NCBI GenBank assembly: GCA_050084985.1
Contig: JBITNC010000001.1
Coordinates: 83,762,001-83,826,000, forward strand
Direction of reading: 5' to 3'
DNA: 64,000 nt
From: Nageia nagi
Lineage: Eukaryota; Pinophyta
Part shown: in pieces, positions 11,286 to 22,794 of the stretch
Position numbering within the stretch: position 1 is the first letter of the stretch
How the letters are laid out: each line of letters opens with the position of its first letter
Notes under the pieces: model-generated
Database searches by the model: none
What the model saw: the letters and a program-made list of their open reading frames with translations, nothing else
Told to the model about the DNA's origin: nothing
Position numbers and translations under genes: made by a program

Positions 11286-12220
11286 AACTGTATATGTGAG
11301 GATGAAAGCTAGATAATTCATCATCATTATGTTATCTATGCATGAGATGATTAATTGAAATTCTAACACAAAAAATAAATGAATTAATTTACATTGAGAA
11401 ATACATTTGAGACGATAAATCTAGGTTTTTAAAAATAGTTCTTTGATTGCATGTGTTGTAAATGAAAGATGTTAGTTTTTTTATCTAACCCTAATAATAC
11501 CATAGAATTATTCAATAAATTCAAAATGGATGAGTGTAATAAGGGAAAGTATTCTTTCTTAAGCAAACACTTTTGAAACCTCTTTTGATAATGTTAAATT
11601 TGATTCCTCTTTGTACCATTTACTAGAGGATAAATTATTGTAATTTACCCATGGTAAATAAAATATTGCTATTGTAGTTAGATAATAATGTAGGATGATA
11701 TATGGTATATCTATGATAAATCCATTAAAGAAAAAATAAAGAAAGTTTTGATGTATATTAGCAAGACATTAGATATTGGTATTTTACAAGGGAGATAAAT
11801 AGTAAAGCCTTATTTTATGTACTCAAATTTAAATTATCACAATAATGATAATTAAAAAAAGTTAACTACTATCAAGGACCCATTACGGTTGAGTTGGAGG
11901 CATAAATGAGTAATAAGATAGGTGTTAGTATAATGAGGAGGAAGAATTTTTTTTTATATAAGGGTGATATCATTAGTATCTACATCATTTAATTCAAGAG
12001 CTTCACTTCACAAAAGGTTTTATATTGATTATGGATCGATAACCAAAGTACTATCCATATGAAGAAGAATATAATTTTACACTAGTGGTTCAAAAACATT
12101 ATGATTTATATGTATTATATTCAACAAAAAGTTCAAAATAGGAATATTGAAGTGTAATATAAAACAATGAAGGATTATATGAAAAATATCTTCATTGAAC
12201 CCATTCTATATGATTTTTTT
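10880..12220 (+). pseudogene. Ty1/copia RT-RNase H remnant
   Basis: Heavily broken, but in correct order: a MASIKFF segment near 11000, VDLKISFFNSDLKEKIYIE (11065-11125), LYGLKQ near 11180 at the copia SLYGLKQAPR position, a TA microsatellite inserted after NTFLIN, a region near 11640-11800 equivalent to the T(R)PDIA..RYLKGT block, and an RNase H tail with IDNQSTIHMKKN near 12035-12070 and (D)IFIEP near 12190-12205. Several stops and frame changes are present. It once copied RNA to cDNA and is now dead. Only the 3' half of pol is left. Confidence 0.8.
11255..11282. repeat. (TA)n microsatellite within copia RT
   Basis: A pure TA run located inside the decayed RT reading frame just after the NTFLIN segment. 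Confidence 0.92.
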
Positions 12221-12272
12221 ATTTCCTTCCATTAAATGATCAAGATCATAAGGCTCTAAAAAATGATGTTAT

Positions 12273-12300
12273 TAAAGAAGGATGTTGGAGTGATGATGCC
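12273..12300 (+). other. Putative PPT and 3' LTR start
   Basis: TAAAGAAGGA followed by TGTTGGAGTG at 12283, about 60 bp after the RNase H tail, where a copia 3' LTR is expected. No partner LTR was found, so the LTR's end cannot be placed. Confidence 0.4.
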
Positions 12301-13175
12301 TTGTCTCTTTATCAAATATTATTGATTGTAAGAGTGGGTGTTTGATGTTAAGCTATATTCTAGTGTCAATCTTATTTTACTTACATTGAAGTAAATTTAT
12401 GTATACTAGTATTGAAGTATTTGATTCTTCTCAAATGTTGCAAAACTTAACACTCATCACTCTCCAAAATAAAATATGGATCATCTTTATTTGAGAGCAT
12501 GCTCATGAATCTAAGAAAATTCTTCATCCCACATGTATTTAGAGAAGTATAATATTGATACCAAAAATAGTTCCACTCATTATAGCTATTAGTTTCTCTT
12601 TTCCTTTACCATCAATAGGAAACCTTACATGTTTAACAAGAAAAATGTATTTATTAATATTTATTAACCATAATAGAATATTGGTTATGATCAATTGAAG
12701 CCAACCTTTTGATTTCATTCTATGAACCTAGAGTCTAGAATTTTTTATCTAAAGAAATACTATAACTATTTTATAACCATTATGATCTATTGCTTTCTTA
12801 CTCAATTTAGAATTAAAGACTTAAAATTTATTAATTTATGCCTACCACTCAAGAACCTTGATAACTAACTCTTTTTTTTCTTAAGTAATCCCCATATGCA
12901 TATCACAAATAAACATCATCTAAGTAATCTACATAAAACTAATAACCTCATTATGATTAATACCTCAATTTCACATTAGGAATTTTATTTTCTATTTATT
13001 ACTATCGAAAATTATTTTAAAATATAATACCAATACTACTTCAATTTTCACAATAATTTTATCTACTTATTCAATATATTTTATTGTTTTCTTATTATTA
13101 ATGATAATTAATGTTGTCTCTATATATAATACACAGAATCTTCTCAATACTTTATATATAAAATTTCCTTCACAT
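12301..13175. other. AT-rich stretch, possible decayed LTR
   Basis: Nothing coding was recognised. The start may be the LTR body of the copia remnant just upstream. Confidence 0.3.
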
Positions 13176-13335
13176 GAAAGAAAGAAAAGAAAAAAAGTTT
13201 TATTAATGTCCAAGGGAGACCAAGAGCAGTCTCTGGGACAATTGTATGAGAGTACAATGTATATCATGACTAAGGGGAATAGAACATAGGACTCAAGACT
13301 AAGCAAAGTCCATGTAACCAACTCAACCCACAGCT
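13176..13335 (-). mobile_element. tRNA-derived SINE, copy 1
   Basis: Read on the minus strand: a head GGTTGAGTTGGTTAC (pol III A-box-like, tRNA D-arm region), then a T-arm-like block TATGTTCTATTCC about 40 bp later (B-box-like), a body containing GTCCCAGAGACTGCTCTTGG, then GGACATTAATAAAAC and a tail of CTTT/T repeats. The same order and words occur at 19287-19440 on the plus strand. The length of about 160 bp suits a plant SINE. SINEs borrow LINE enzymes, and LINE remnants are present in the window. Confidence 0.6.
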
Positions 13336-14468
13336 ACACTACATATATTCATTTCTATTTTCTCTCTTTCTGAACATACATAATAGAGTGGAACTATTGA
13401 ACCATGAAAGAAGTCCAAATTAAGCCTAAATCTTCCCTAAAGAAACAGTCCAGTTTTATCAATTCTCCTCTCTAAGCAGGCTCAGATATCTATGTCACTT
13501 GTCATATAGTCGTTCATAGAGAATATATACGTTTATCCCTTAAATTAGATCATACATGCTGCAAAAACATGACAGTTCTTTCCGTGTACTGATGATCTTT
13601 CCTTCTGGGAGGCCTCTACAAACAGGAAGACGAGCCCTATATCAACAATGAGTTATCAAAGAAGTTAGCGGTCAAAACAAACCTTTTGCCTTTTCAAAGA
13701 ATAAAAAACTATTAACTAAATTTGAGTATCCACTTATCCGTAGACATCGTTTTTAGCTTCCATTTGAAACGCAGTGATTTGGAGTTAACCTATTAAAAGC
13801 AGTCAGTGCCTTCTTCTCTAGTGCATACATTGTTATGATGATACGCACAAAACCTTTTCATAGAGATGTGCACTTCATATCTCTTCTGTTGGGCCTACAT
13901 GTATAACCAAACTGTCCAGAGTCTTTTTTACAGTTACTGATTCCAATGTTCATACATATGAGTTTGAACGGTATCTCACGCAATCTAATGGGAGGAGATA
14001 ATACAGTGAGAGATGTGTCATGGCATGGCGGCATCTTAGCATGATATTAATCTATTTTCGTGAACTGATGTGGCATCAAGTTACCTTAAGGTAAGTGTCA
14101 AGTTAGGGTGCAAAGCTACGGACAGTAACCCTAAAGGCTTTATTCCAATTTTGAGAATCATTATATTCTTCTTGTTCATTATTTTAGGGATAGATATGGA
14201 TAGCTACAGTTTGTTGTTATTGTTTCTGTTTTTCGTGTAAGAACCGATGATTCGAACGATGGCCCATTGATTCCATTGCACCAACAAATTTCAACTCTGG
14301 AGACTGCAATGTTTCGAGATCTTGTAGTCGTTCTTTGGCCACATTGTTGAGAACAAATAATGTGTGCTTAATTTGGAAAACATTTTACAGTTTGGGACTA
14401 TAAATTAAATGCTGTTAAGGAATTTTGTAGTGATGATATATGGACGCCATATATTTGTTTCAATTTAG
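13336..14468. other. Less repetitive flank of candidate gene
   Basis: Base composition is less AT-rich and no transposon protein was recognised. It may hold promoter or intron sequence of the candidate gene at 14469-16611, but no further exon could be defended. Confidence 0.3.
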
Positions 14469-14617
14469 GAGAATTATCTCCAAGTTACATTGAATCAAAT
14501 CCTTTGGAGAGAGTTTTTCGAATATGCAGGAGAAGGGGGCATCCACGTCCTTATGAAAATCCCAACTCTAAATTCCCTTGGAAATCTGGCATGTTCGCAA
14601 TGAATGAATATAGCCAG
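14469..14617 (+). CDS. Candidate exon of an unrecognised gene
   Basis: A 149-bp open stretch is bounded by an acceptor-like TTTCAATTTAG before it and a good donor CAG|GTATGT after it. It encodes a basic, ordinary-looking protein segment: SPSYIESNPLERVFRIC, then RRRGHPRPYENPNSKFPW and KSGMFAMNEYSQ. Composition differs from the AT-rich surroundings and no transposon family was recognised. The frame leaves the exon in phase 0, which fits the next candidate exon. The function is not recognised. It could be part of a host gene with long introns, or a captured fragment. Confidence 0.4.
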
Positions 14618-16506
14618 GTATGTTTGTTTTTCTACGAAAAGCAAACTATATCAGGAAATTTCTTTTTGGAAACTGTCCTTTGTGGAGAATAGACATTTTT
14701 CAAAATATTGATTTGAACTTGGGACTCCGTTAGAAGAGAGTTCCAGTAACATTTACTTTTTTATTTCTGTAACATAAAATTTTAATATATCAAAAATTAT
14801 CAATTTCTATCATCTCTTTGTTTTGCTGCTATGACATAAAGTGCTTTGACCAACAGGCAACACTTCACAAACCCAATCGTTAAGAGAAAGGAGATTTGAA
14901 GTTAATACTATGCTAAATAGAGTTTGAACTCCATTTACTTATCAACTGACGTAAGGTGAAGTCACAATATATCATAAATTTAAAATACCCACGACTGTTG
15001 TTAAAGGAGAATAAACTTTTTGAAAAAGTTAAAATTAAAGAGGTGTTCAACCACTTCGATATGTTTTAAGTCCACTTCAAATCAGGTAAAGATTTTGAAC
15101 AATTTCTCCATATCTAAAATTACAGGCCAATTTTTCGCCTAGCCTTAATAAGCAATAGTGTATTTGTGCTGGTTTCATTTGATCTCCTGCAAGAATAACC
15201 CTACTTTTGGTTTTTTGTTGCAAATATTTGGGTTGCGATGTTCATTTTCCAGTACTGAGCCCCTTCAGTCAGATAGTAGGTGGTGTAAAGGAATATAATG
15301 GGTATTTCTGCTTCTCTTTTGTTGTCCTTGTGTAACACTAACACATAATAAACAATGAGGTCGTCTCCTTCTACTCGAGATATCTGATATATCTCACACA
15401 TTGTTTTGGGATTTCAGCCATATCTTGCACATATCAAATGCACAAAGCAACCTACATGACCAACCTCCAGCCACCTTGTTTTACTTCTCTTTCTTTCTGT
15501 ACAGGGCTAGGTATGCTTTTTAGGTTCTTATTGCTTTTTACCCAGATTCTTTTCACTGCTTCAGCTGTAATGTTCTTGATTCTTCATTAAGGACAACCAT
15601 CTATTTGTTACACAACTCTTCTAACTCTAGCTGCTTGTATTGTGCGAACATATCCTGCACCTATGTTGTCTTCCATCATACAATTCCATATACAGTATCC
15701 TGATTACCTTGGTCTAATTTCTTATCATACTTTTATTGGGATATTTGAGAGGAAGGTAATGAGGTAGACACAGATTAAGTCACTTAAGCCTGTTGAGACT
15801 CCCATTTATAGCTGCCTTTGAATTCTATTTTGCTGCCTAATGAAATGAATATAATCAAGTAAGCTTGTTCACCAAAAGACTAAAATGTTTGAGAAATTTG
15901 CTTCCATATTATATGTTAGTTTGACTCGCCCTGTTGATGAACTTGACAAAAACCATGAAGTTTCAATCTGGTAGTTAACCATCTAGCGGCCTTGATTCGA
16001 TGGTCCAATCTGGTTTACTATGACCAAACTGTCTTTATTTGTTGAGAAGATCGTTGTCTAAAGAATCTATTTTTATTTGTGGGTTGTACCTATTGAATTT
16101 CTACCTTGTTCAATCCGAGTTCGGTTGCCACTCAGTAATTATGGCACAGCAGCAGTAATTCATTCTTTTATCTTGGGTTCAAGCAGTAAACAGGTGAGAT
16201 CCCTCTTCATCGTCTGTTGTGTTTTAATATAATAAAAAGAAATTCTGTTTGACCCTATTTTCTCTTAATGTGCTTGATAACTTTAACTGAACATTAAACT
16301 CATCCTATTCTTTTCATGAGGAAGGATAAAAACAAGGAAATGGAAGGAAACAAAGAAATCTGAAAAATGTGCTATATTCTGTTTAGTTTCATTATAATCC
16401 GTTATGGGAGGAAATACCTCTGATTGTGTTCTTGTTGAAAACTTGAATATGCAATACTCTAAGTTGTAATATATTTTTGCATTGGTCGGTATGTTTGACA
16501 TCACAG
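14618..16506 (+). other. Putative intron between candidate exons
   Basis: Starts GTATGT and ends in TTTGACATCACAG, consistent with a spliced intron of 1.9 kb. No transposon was recognised inside. A minus-strand frame at 15201-15401 looks like chance. A missed small exon is possible. Confidence 0.3.
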
Positions 16507-16611
16507 GGAAAGGAAATCTTAAAAGTATGCAAACTTTTCGGTCAGGAAGGAAAGCCAATCATTCAACTGTGTTTGGAGGAGCCTGCCTATCACAATGTGG
16601 GGTTTCATGAG
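16507..16611 (+). CDS. Second candidate exon of the same gene
   Basis: Exactly 105 bp (35 codons, phase 0 at both ends) between an acceptor (ATCACAG) and a donor (GAG|GTTAGT). It encodes GKEILKVCKLFGQEGKP followed by IIQLCLEEPAYHNVGFHE. This reads like a conserved globular protein and joins in frame with the exon ending at 14617. No stop lies in the two exons. I do not recognise the family. It could also be a pseudogene fragment, because no start, stop or further exons were found. Confidence 0.42.
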
Positions 16612-17209
16612 GTTAGTGATTGTATTTCTTTTTTAGTGCATTTGTAGAATGTGTGTAACATTGATTTTAAGATTTTCGAGTGTGCATTTCAATGAGGATA
16701 AAGGAAAAAATGCAGAGGCATTTGTGTTATATCTCACAATCAATATATTATGAAAGTAGTCATGTATTGCAAGGGTATGACCATTCCTATTGTATAATAA
16801 GATAAAAGCAAAAGCCATTATAAGCCACATCTTTGCTGCATCCTTGCTAGGATGCCTATATAAATACATTTGGCGACTTCCAACTCATATTCTGTAACTC
16901 TCTTAATGATGCATTTTACCGATTGCTCTATATTGTAAACTCATTGTCTTCTTCACAATGCAATGGTTGTATAACAACAGATTATTCTTCCTAAAAAACT
17001 AGAGAACTACTCTATGGTTTCATGCCAGTTGATAAGAGAGTCCATCAATGGTCTTGTATGGAAAAGTGTTTATCTTTGGAAATTCTGATTGGCAGTTAAG
17101 GATAGGCCATTCGGAGCCGATAAAGTAATTTTTTGCTTGTGACAATCTGACATATCTGACGTGTATTTTTTCGTTGCTGCGTTTTTTTATCCGGTGGGTA
17201 GATTTGGAA
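16612..17209. other. Flank after candidate exons
   Basis: Possible intron beginning GTTAGT. No further exon, LTR or RNA gene was recognised before the LINE tail at 17210. Confidence 0.3.
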
Positions 17210-18720
17210 TTTTTTTTTTTTTCTAATGAAAAAGATTTTTTATATTACTAAAAATTTTCTCATGCAAAAGAGGATGGGTGGAGTTAACCACATTCAATGG
17301 GCAATTACAACCACAAATTAACTACAAGGAGTTAAGTACAAAACCCTCACCGGGTGAAAAATGTGCTAAAAAGAATAGTTGCAATTACCAATCAAAAATC
17401 TCAGAATTCAAAACCATGAACCAAAAGAAACACAACCACAATGACCATCAGCTTAAAATGCCGCATCAATCATGAGAGGATGATGGGCGGAAATTATCAA
17501 TAAGTTGGATATGTTCCCACCCACTACCTTCAGCAAGAGCCATATTCCATTCATCATTACAAGTATTGTTGTTGGCATTGGCACACATATCAATATCTCG
17601 AGGTTGCAAGGGAGAGGAATTTGAGATATCTCCCCATCCAACAACTAGGATAAATTTTTTTTATGGAACATCCCACCCGCTTTGAGAATGAGAGGTAGAG
17701 GCCTCTCCAAGACATATACATTTGGGATTAGGAGGAGGCTATGACTAGTGTCATGAGGAGTTTACAGGAGTGAAAATAGCATACACTCATCATAATGAAG
17801 TAGGGGTGTGACTACAAGATCAATGATGAAGAGCTCCATAAGAATGTGTTCGATGAGGAGGAAAGTCATCAGGTAGGAAACAATTAAGAGTGCAAAGATT
17901 ATTCCCCTAGTGGTCCAACAAATTACGTAGGTGCTAAAACTCCACATGAACTTTCTCAACCTGAACTATAATCTACAACCGACAATAATAGAAAATAGCA
18001 TATTTATCAACCAAAGAGAAGGTGGTCGAAGGCACACTCAACCAAAAGTAATATTATTTCGAATTTCTAGAGATGATAGAGAATACTAGATCTGAAAATA
18101 TGCTAGACTTCACCTAAGGGCTCTAAAAAAAGAAGAGGATCCCTAAGAATGGTATGAACCCAAGAGGAAGGAGATAATAGAAATAGATTTAAAAAGGGAA
18201 GAATCCACTCCCAAGGTTGCCTAGCCTTAGAACATGACCAACAAATATAAGGAAAGTCTTCAAACTTTTGACAATAAGGACAAGTAGGATTAACCACCCC
18301 CAAAATATGTACGACAATGTCCAATAGGGAGACCTTGATGTAGAAGATTCCAAAGAAAGAAACTTTGCTTAGGTTCCAAATACTTAGCCCAGGTAGTAGA
18401 AAAATTAGGGACCATCAAGACTAGGGGGAAATAAGATCCCATCAAACATTGAGCATATGACATATAAGGACATTGGGAGAAATCCAAAAGTATCCATGAT
18501 GGGGCTTATACTTAACAAAACTCAAATGCTTGGGCCAAAACCAATCTAACCACATTGCTTTTGAAAGTGTGGACCAAGCTTTCACCAAATTGAAAAGGGA
18601 GTTTGATCCACAACCAAATCAAAGGCAACTTCATCATTTACTTTAAGCTGAAAAGTATGCTTCTCTTGTAGAATCTCAGAGAATGAACCCATTGAACTTG
18701 AGCAAGAAACAACCCTTCGT
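17210..18720 (-). mobile_element. LINE 3' fragment (non-LTR retrotransposon)
   Basis: On the minus strand, the end of a plant LINE ORF2 is followed by a 3' tail and poly(A), seen here as 13 T at 17210-17222. The best domain is a zf-RVT zinc-binding region (18487 down to 18103, two overlapping frames): FFLWNLLHQGLPIGH, then NPTCPYCQKFED, then ICWSCSKARQPW. The histidine usually preceding the second Cys pair is a tyrosine. The RT core is absent, so the element is 5'-truncated, as is common for LINEs. Stops and shifts break all frames. Confidence 0.8.
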
Positions 18721-19286
18721 AAGTAAAAGCTCTAATAGATTCCAATTTGTTTTTTTTGCAATGAGATTAATTTTTCTAATATGTGAAAAAAATAAAAAAT
18801 TAAGTCCTAAAACACAAATTCATTTACGGATGTAAAATAATATTTCATAAAGTAAAACTTCAAGTTAATTAGTTAAAACCTCAATATTTTAATCAATACA
18901 TTAGAATTCCATTCAAAAATATGGTTTTCAATTTTTTGATAGATTCTTGAAACTACTTTTACCTATTAATTTTGCTAATATAGATAAAGTAAAAAACTTC
19001 ATCAACTTATCAAAAATCTATCGCAATTTTCAAATTTATCAGATTGTCATGGATGCAAAAAGTTTTAGCTAGACAAATCTTAAACCATTCTATGCTTAAC
19101 TATATTCATCTTTGGATAGCCTTTATAACTTATCATAATTTGAATAATATAATTTCTTCTCATTTAGTATTTATTGTTATACATACTTTTACTTTTCCTT
19201 ATGGGTTATATATGTTGTCTTCATATTACATCTAAAATGTCTCTATCTATAATCTAGTTCTCAAAATATAAAGTGATTTTACCATA
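18721..19286. other. AT-rich stretch, nothing recognised
   Basis: No coding or structured feature was recognised between the LINE's 5' truncation point and the second SINE. Confidence 0.35.
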
Positions 19287-19440
19287 GTTTGTTGGTTGAG
19301 TTGGTCATGTTGTGACCCTATTTCATAGAGTGTCCCATGTTTAAATCCCACTAAGAGTGATCGAATGTATCCCTACAAGTGTCCCATATACTACTCTTGG
19401 TTTGCTAAGGATGTTAATAAAATTTATTTCTTTCTTTCTT
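19287..19440 (+). mobile_element. tRNA-derived SINE, copy 2
   Basis: The head TGGTTGAGTTGGTCATG (A-box-like, 19293-19309) is followed by a tRNA T-arm-like GTCCCATGTTTAAATCCCAC (19332-19351) holding a B-box-like GTTTAAATCC. The body GTCCCATATACTACTCTTGG is followed by ATGTTAATAAAATTT and a tail of TTTC repeats. It matches copy 1 along the whole unit, including the spacing of head, B box and tail. The tRNA resemblance is clearest in this copy. Confidence 0.65.
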
Positions 19441-19493
19441 ACCAGTTGTTAGGCTAGAGCATAATTAAGTAACTAAATAGTATAATTTTAATG

Positions 19494-19930
19494 ATAAATT
19501 TCTATAAACGGAATGGAGTTGGGAAAGCTCTTAAAATTTAATCAAATGGCATATAGAGATTAATCAAATAATTATGTTAGTTCATTGGATAAATCCAATA
19601 TCTATGATTCTAGCTTCATTCAATTCAAGCAAAATATTGAACTAATTGCAAGGTTGTAGTTGGTTTTTGTTGAAGAAAATTTTAATTATTATTCATGGTC
19701 TTTCATAGTGGCAAGTTTCTAAAAAGGGAATGGAGTACTTGGAAAAGCTCTTAAAAGCTAGTCCAATGGCATATTGAGAGCAATCAAATAATGATGTTAA
19801 TTCATTGGATAAATCCAATATCGATGACCCTAGCTTCATTCAATTCATGGAAAATGTTGAACTAATTGCCAAGTTGTAGTTGGTTTTCATTGAAAATTTT
19901 TTTAATCATTCTTTATGATCTTTTTGATGG
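19494..19930 (+). repeat. 217-bp tandem duplication with protein-like frame
   Basis: Two copies (19494-19710 and 19711-19930) align at a 217-bp offset, from GGAATGGAGT to TTGTAGTTGGTTTT. In one frame both read a similar peptide: copy 2 gives SKKGMEYLEKLLKASPMAY, a stop, then VNSLDKSNIDDPSFIQFMEN and VELIAKL. Copy 1 gives SLDKSNIYDSSFIQF and IELIARL, also ending in TAG at the same place. Amino-acid-changing differences are common, so selection is not evident. It may be a duplicated pseudo-exon. The family is not recognised. Confidence 0.6.
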
Positions 19931-20528
19931 TGACAGATAGTATATGCATTGTATCAGTTCATAGTTTCAACGTATTTTCCACTACTCTTATGGCATGATC
20001 ATATTTATGTTGTAGATCCTTATGTGTTGGTTTTATTTTTATTTTAGTTTTTTTTTAATGGATAGTTTTATTGATTTATTTTAAGCTTTAGAGGATATAT
20101 GCATATTACTTTTATAGTGTTCAGTTATAAAAGTGCAATTGTAGCATAAATATTTAGAAGACTCTCCCTAAATTTCATAATTTTACATAATAATAAAAAA
20201 TATAATAGTAATTTGGAAGGTAGTTGATGGTTTACATTTAAATTTTGTGGAAAGAAGGAACTCTAGACTAATATTATCTACAAATGTAATAGGAAAAAAA
20301 TGAAAAATGACTTTTGATGCAACTTTTAGGATAACTCTCAAACTTTTGAGCATAAATCCTTTAATTGTTTGCATCAAGTTATATTCTTTAAAGTTTCTAA
20401 TGTAACATATCTTTTCTTTTATGTGATGCTTATGGTATTTTACGAACCTAGTGTATGATTAAGTTGTGATCCTTCTTTCTTAAAAACTTGTTTTATTTGT
20501 ACCCACAAATTGCTAGCATTGTTATACA
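19931..20528. other. AT-rich stretch, nothing recognised
   Basis: Flank between the 217-bp repeat and a copia LTR. The minus-strand frame at 20183-20377 does not resemble a known protein. Confidence 0.35.
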
Positions 20529-21062
20529 TGTTGCCTCTTCATCAAGGTTATAAAGCAGAGACAAATTTTGGTGCTTTGTTTTGTACAAAAAAGAGTAGCA
20601 GAATTACTTTGGGTGTATGTCATTAAATATAGCATAATAGTAAATATATTTTGGGTGTATGTCTGTACAGATAAGTTTTGAGCATATATCTAGGTAATTA
20701 AGTTATGGGCATATATAGTCATTATAAATATGAAAATGTTATACATAGCTATAGTTGAATGAATTAATTCTTGTTATACACTAAAAACTCTAGAAGTCTC
20801 TTGAAAAATGTAGGGCATATGGAAGATAGTATTCATATCTAATAAATCAAGTGTATTCTCTTAGGAAGTAATGTAAGAAAATAATGGCTACTAAAGCCAA
20901 AAGCTCAAAGCAAGAAAGAACTTTGTAGCTGGAGCTCTGTTTCCTAGCTATATGTATGAAGTTTGTATATAATAAAAAGGCTCATATTTTGTTGTATATT
21001 TCATTGTTTTGTTATTGCATTATTCATTATTTTTTTGTTACATCTCCTCCCCTATTCGAACA
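20529..21062 (+). repeat. 5' LTR of copia element (20.5-26.6 kb)
   Basis: Aligns with 25992 onward over about 500 bp. Shared blocks include GGTGCTTTGTTTT, GAACTTTGTAGCTG/GAAGTTTGTAGCTG near the end, and the AATATAATA(C)AAAAGG block. The start is less certain than the end because the first 40 bp align poorly. Confidence 0.75.
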
Positions 21063-21064
21063 CA

Positions 21065-21074
21065 TGGCATCAAA
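21065..21074 (+). other. Primer-binding-site-like sequence
   Basis: TGGCATCAAA lies 2 bp after the LTR end and resembles the initiator-Met primer site with one change. Confidence 0.5.
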
Positions 21075-21079
21075 TATGG

Positions 21080-22720
21080 AAAGTTTTCTCTCTCATTGTG
21101 AGAAGGAAAGGAGTTGTGAAAAGATAATGAAAGTTTCCTAGCATGAGGAGAAGATTTCAAAGAAGTTAAAGGGTTTTGAAGTAGAAGGTGGAAAGTTACA
21201 ATGGAAACACAAGCAAGTCCAAGCATAAGTATGTCAAATCTATAAATTTCCCACTTTAATGATAAGAATTACAAATATTGGTCTATTACAATTAAAGGTT
21301 TGTTTTGGATTTAGAAGGCCCAACTAAGTTGAAGACACTTATTCCAAAGATGAAATTTCAAAAGCTCTACAAGAAATAGAGGTATTTTGAAGAATGGGAC
21401 TGAATTGGAAGATGAGGTAGAGAATGGAGGAATGTTAGATTGGTTTGATGGATAATGAAGGCCATGCAATACCTATGGTACAACAAATAAAAACTTGGTG
21501 GGGATTGATGAAAAGTAACTCTCACCTCTACACAAAAGGAAATTCCTATGGCTATCCCAATTCAAAATACAAAAGGTCTTTCCAATATGAAAATTGAGCT
21601 ATTCTAGGATTGCATCAACAAGAAAGATTAAAATTTTGACTTAGATTGGAGCTTATTGGTGCAACTAATGCATGGATGGTGTGACCAAGAACCAACAAAG
21701 AAGGATAAGTTCCTCTAGTATTTTGTTGAAACTATGGTGAATTTTGTTAATAGTTTTTGAATCATATTTAATACTATATAATATCTATAAACTCATGTAC
21801 ATACAAGTTTGAGGGCCCCATATTTTTAAAAAACCCCTATAAAGTTTTTACCCTTATCAAAAAAATGAAAGCTTTGTTTTGTCTCAAGACATATGACATC
21901 TTGTAGAGAATGGATTCCCTAAACTTAGATGCAACAACATATAACTCTCTAACACAATCAAACAAAGATACTTTGAAGGATAATAGAAATAAGTATTCAA
22001 AAGATATCTTCTACATATTTTAAGGAGTTGATCAAAGTATTTTTTGAAGGATTCAATTAATAACAAAATTCAAGAAAGCTTGGGATATTATGTAGACTAC
22101 TTATCAAGGTATGGAGAAGGTAAAATTAGCCAAACAACAAATGCTAAGGAGATATTTAGAGATATTGCAAATGAAGAAGTCTTAATCGTCAAATTAATTT
22201 TTCACTCAAGTGATAGGGCTTGTAAATTAGATGAGATCACATGGAGAAACTAGTGAAGATAAAAGAATAGTGGTAAAATTATTAAGAAGTCTACCTATGA
22301 AATTTGATTCTCTTGTTGTAGCCATATAAGAAACAAAAACCCTGGTACAATATTTAGTTGATGAACTTTATGCATCTTTGGTCTCACATGAGCATCAATT
22401 GAGTAAGATTGAACATTTCTCATTAGAGAATGCTTTCAATACATAAGATATTGTTAGTGCTAGACGAGGCAAAGGTAGAGTAAGGTCAAATTTCAGAGGA
22501 AGAGGAAGAAATTCAAATAGAGAAGGAAGAGGTATTCCATCAAGTTCAAGTGGAAGACACAATAAGCAAGACATAAACTAGAACCCAAGCTATAACTAGA
22601 GACAAAATCAATCTCAAGGTAAAATGTATGATAAATCTCAATTTGCATGTTATTACTTCAAAAAGTATGGACATTATGCAAATGAATGTAGGAAAAGATA
22701 ATATAATATTAGCAAGAAAA
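21080..22720 (+). pseudogene. Copia Gag (UBN2 type), decayed
   Basis: Gag core fragments are readable in several frames. The best is 22254-22445, with IVVKLLRSLPMKFDSLVVAI followed by a stop and VQYLVDELYASLVSHEHQLS, the conserved UBN2 end. An RG-rich basic stretch (RGKGRVRSNFRGRGRNSNRE) and a zinc knuckle CYYFKKYGHYANEC (about 22647-22690) follow. The second zinc-binding Cys is replaced by Phe. The likely start is near ATGGAAAG at 21076. Confidence 0.75.
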
Positions 22721-22794
22721 AGGAAAATTTCATAATAGAAGGAGAAAAATCATAAAATATGATGCTAGCTTGTAATGTAGTGCAAGAAAGCCAC

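Noticed and set aside
15201-15401. Minus-strand 66-codon frame with protein-like composition
   Set aside because: No family recognised, no splice or start context, and it lies in the putative intron of the candidate gene.
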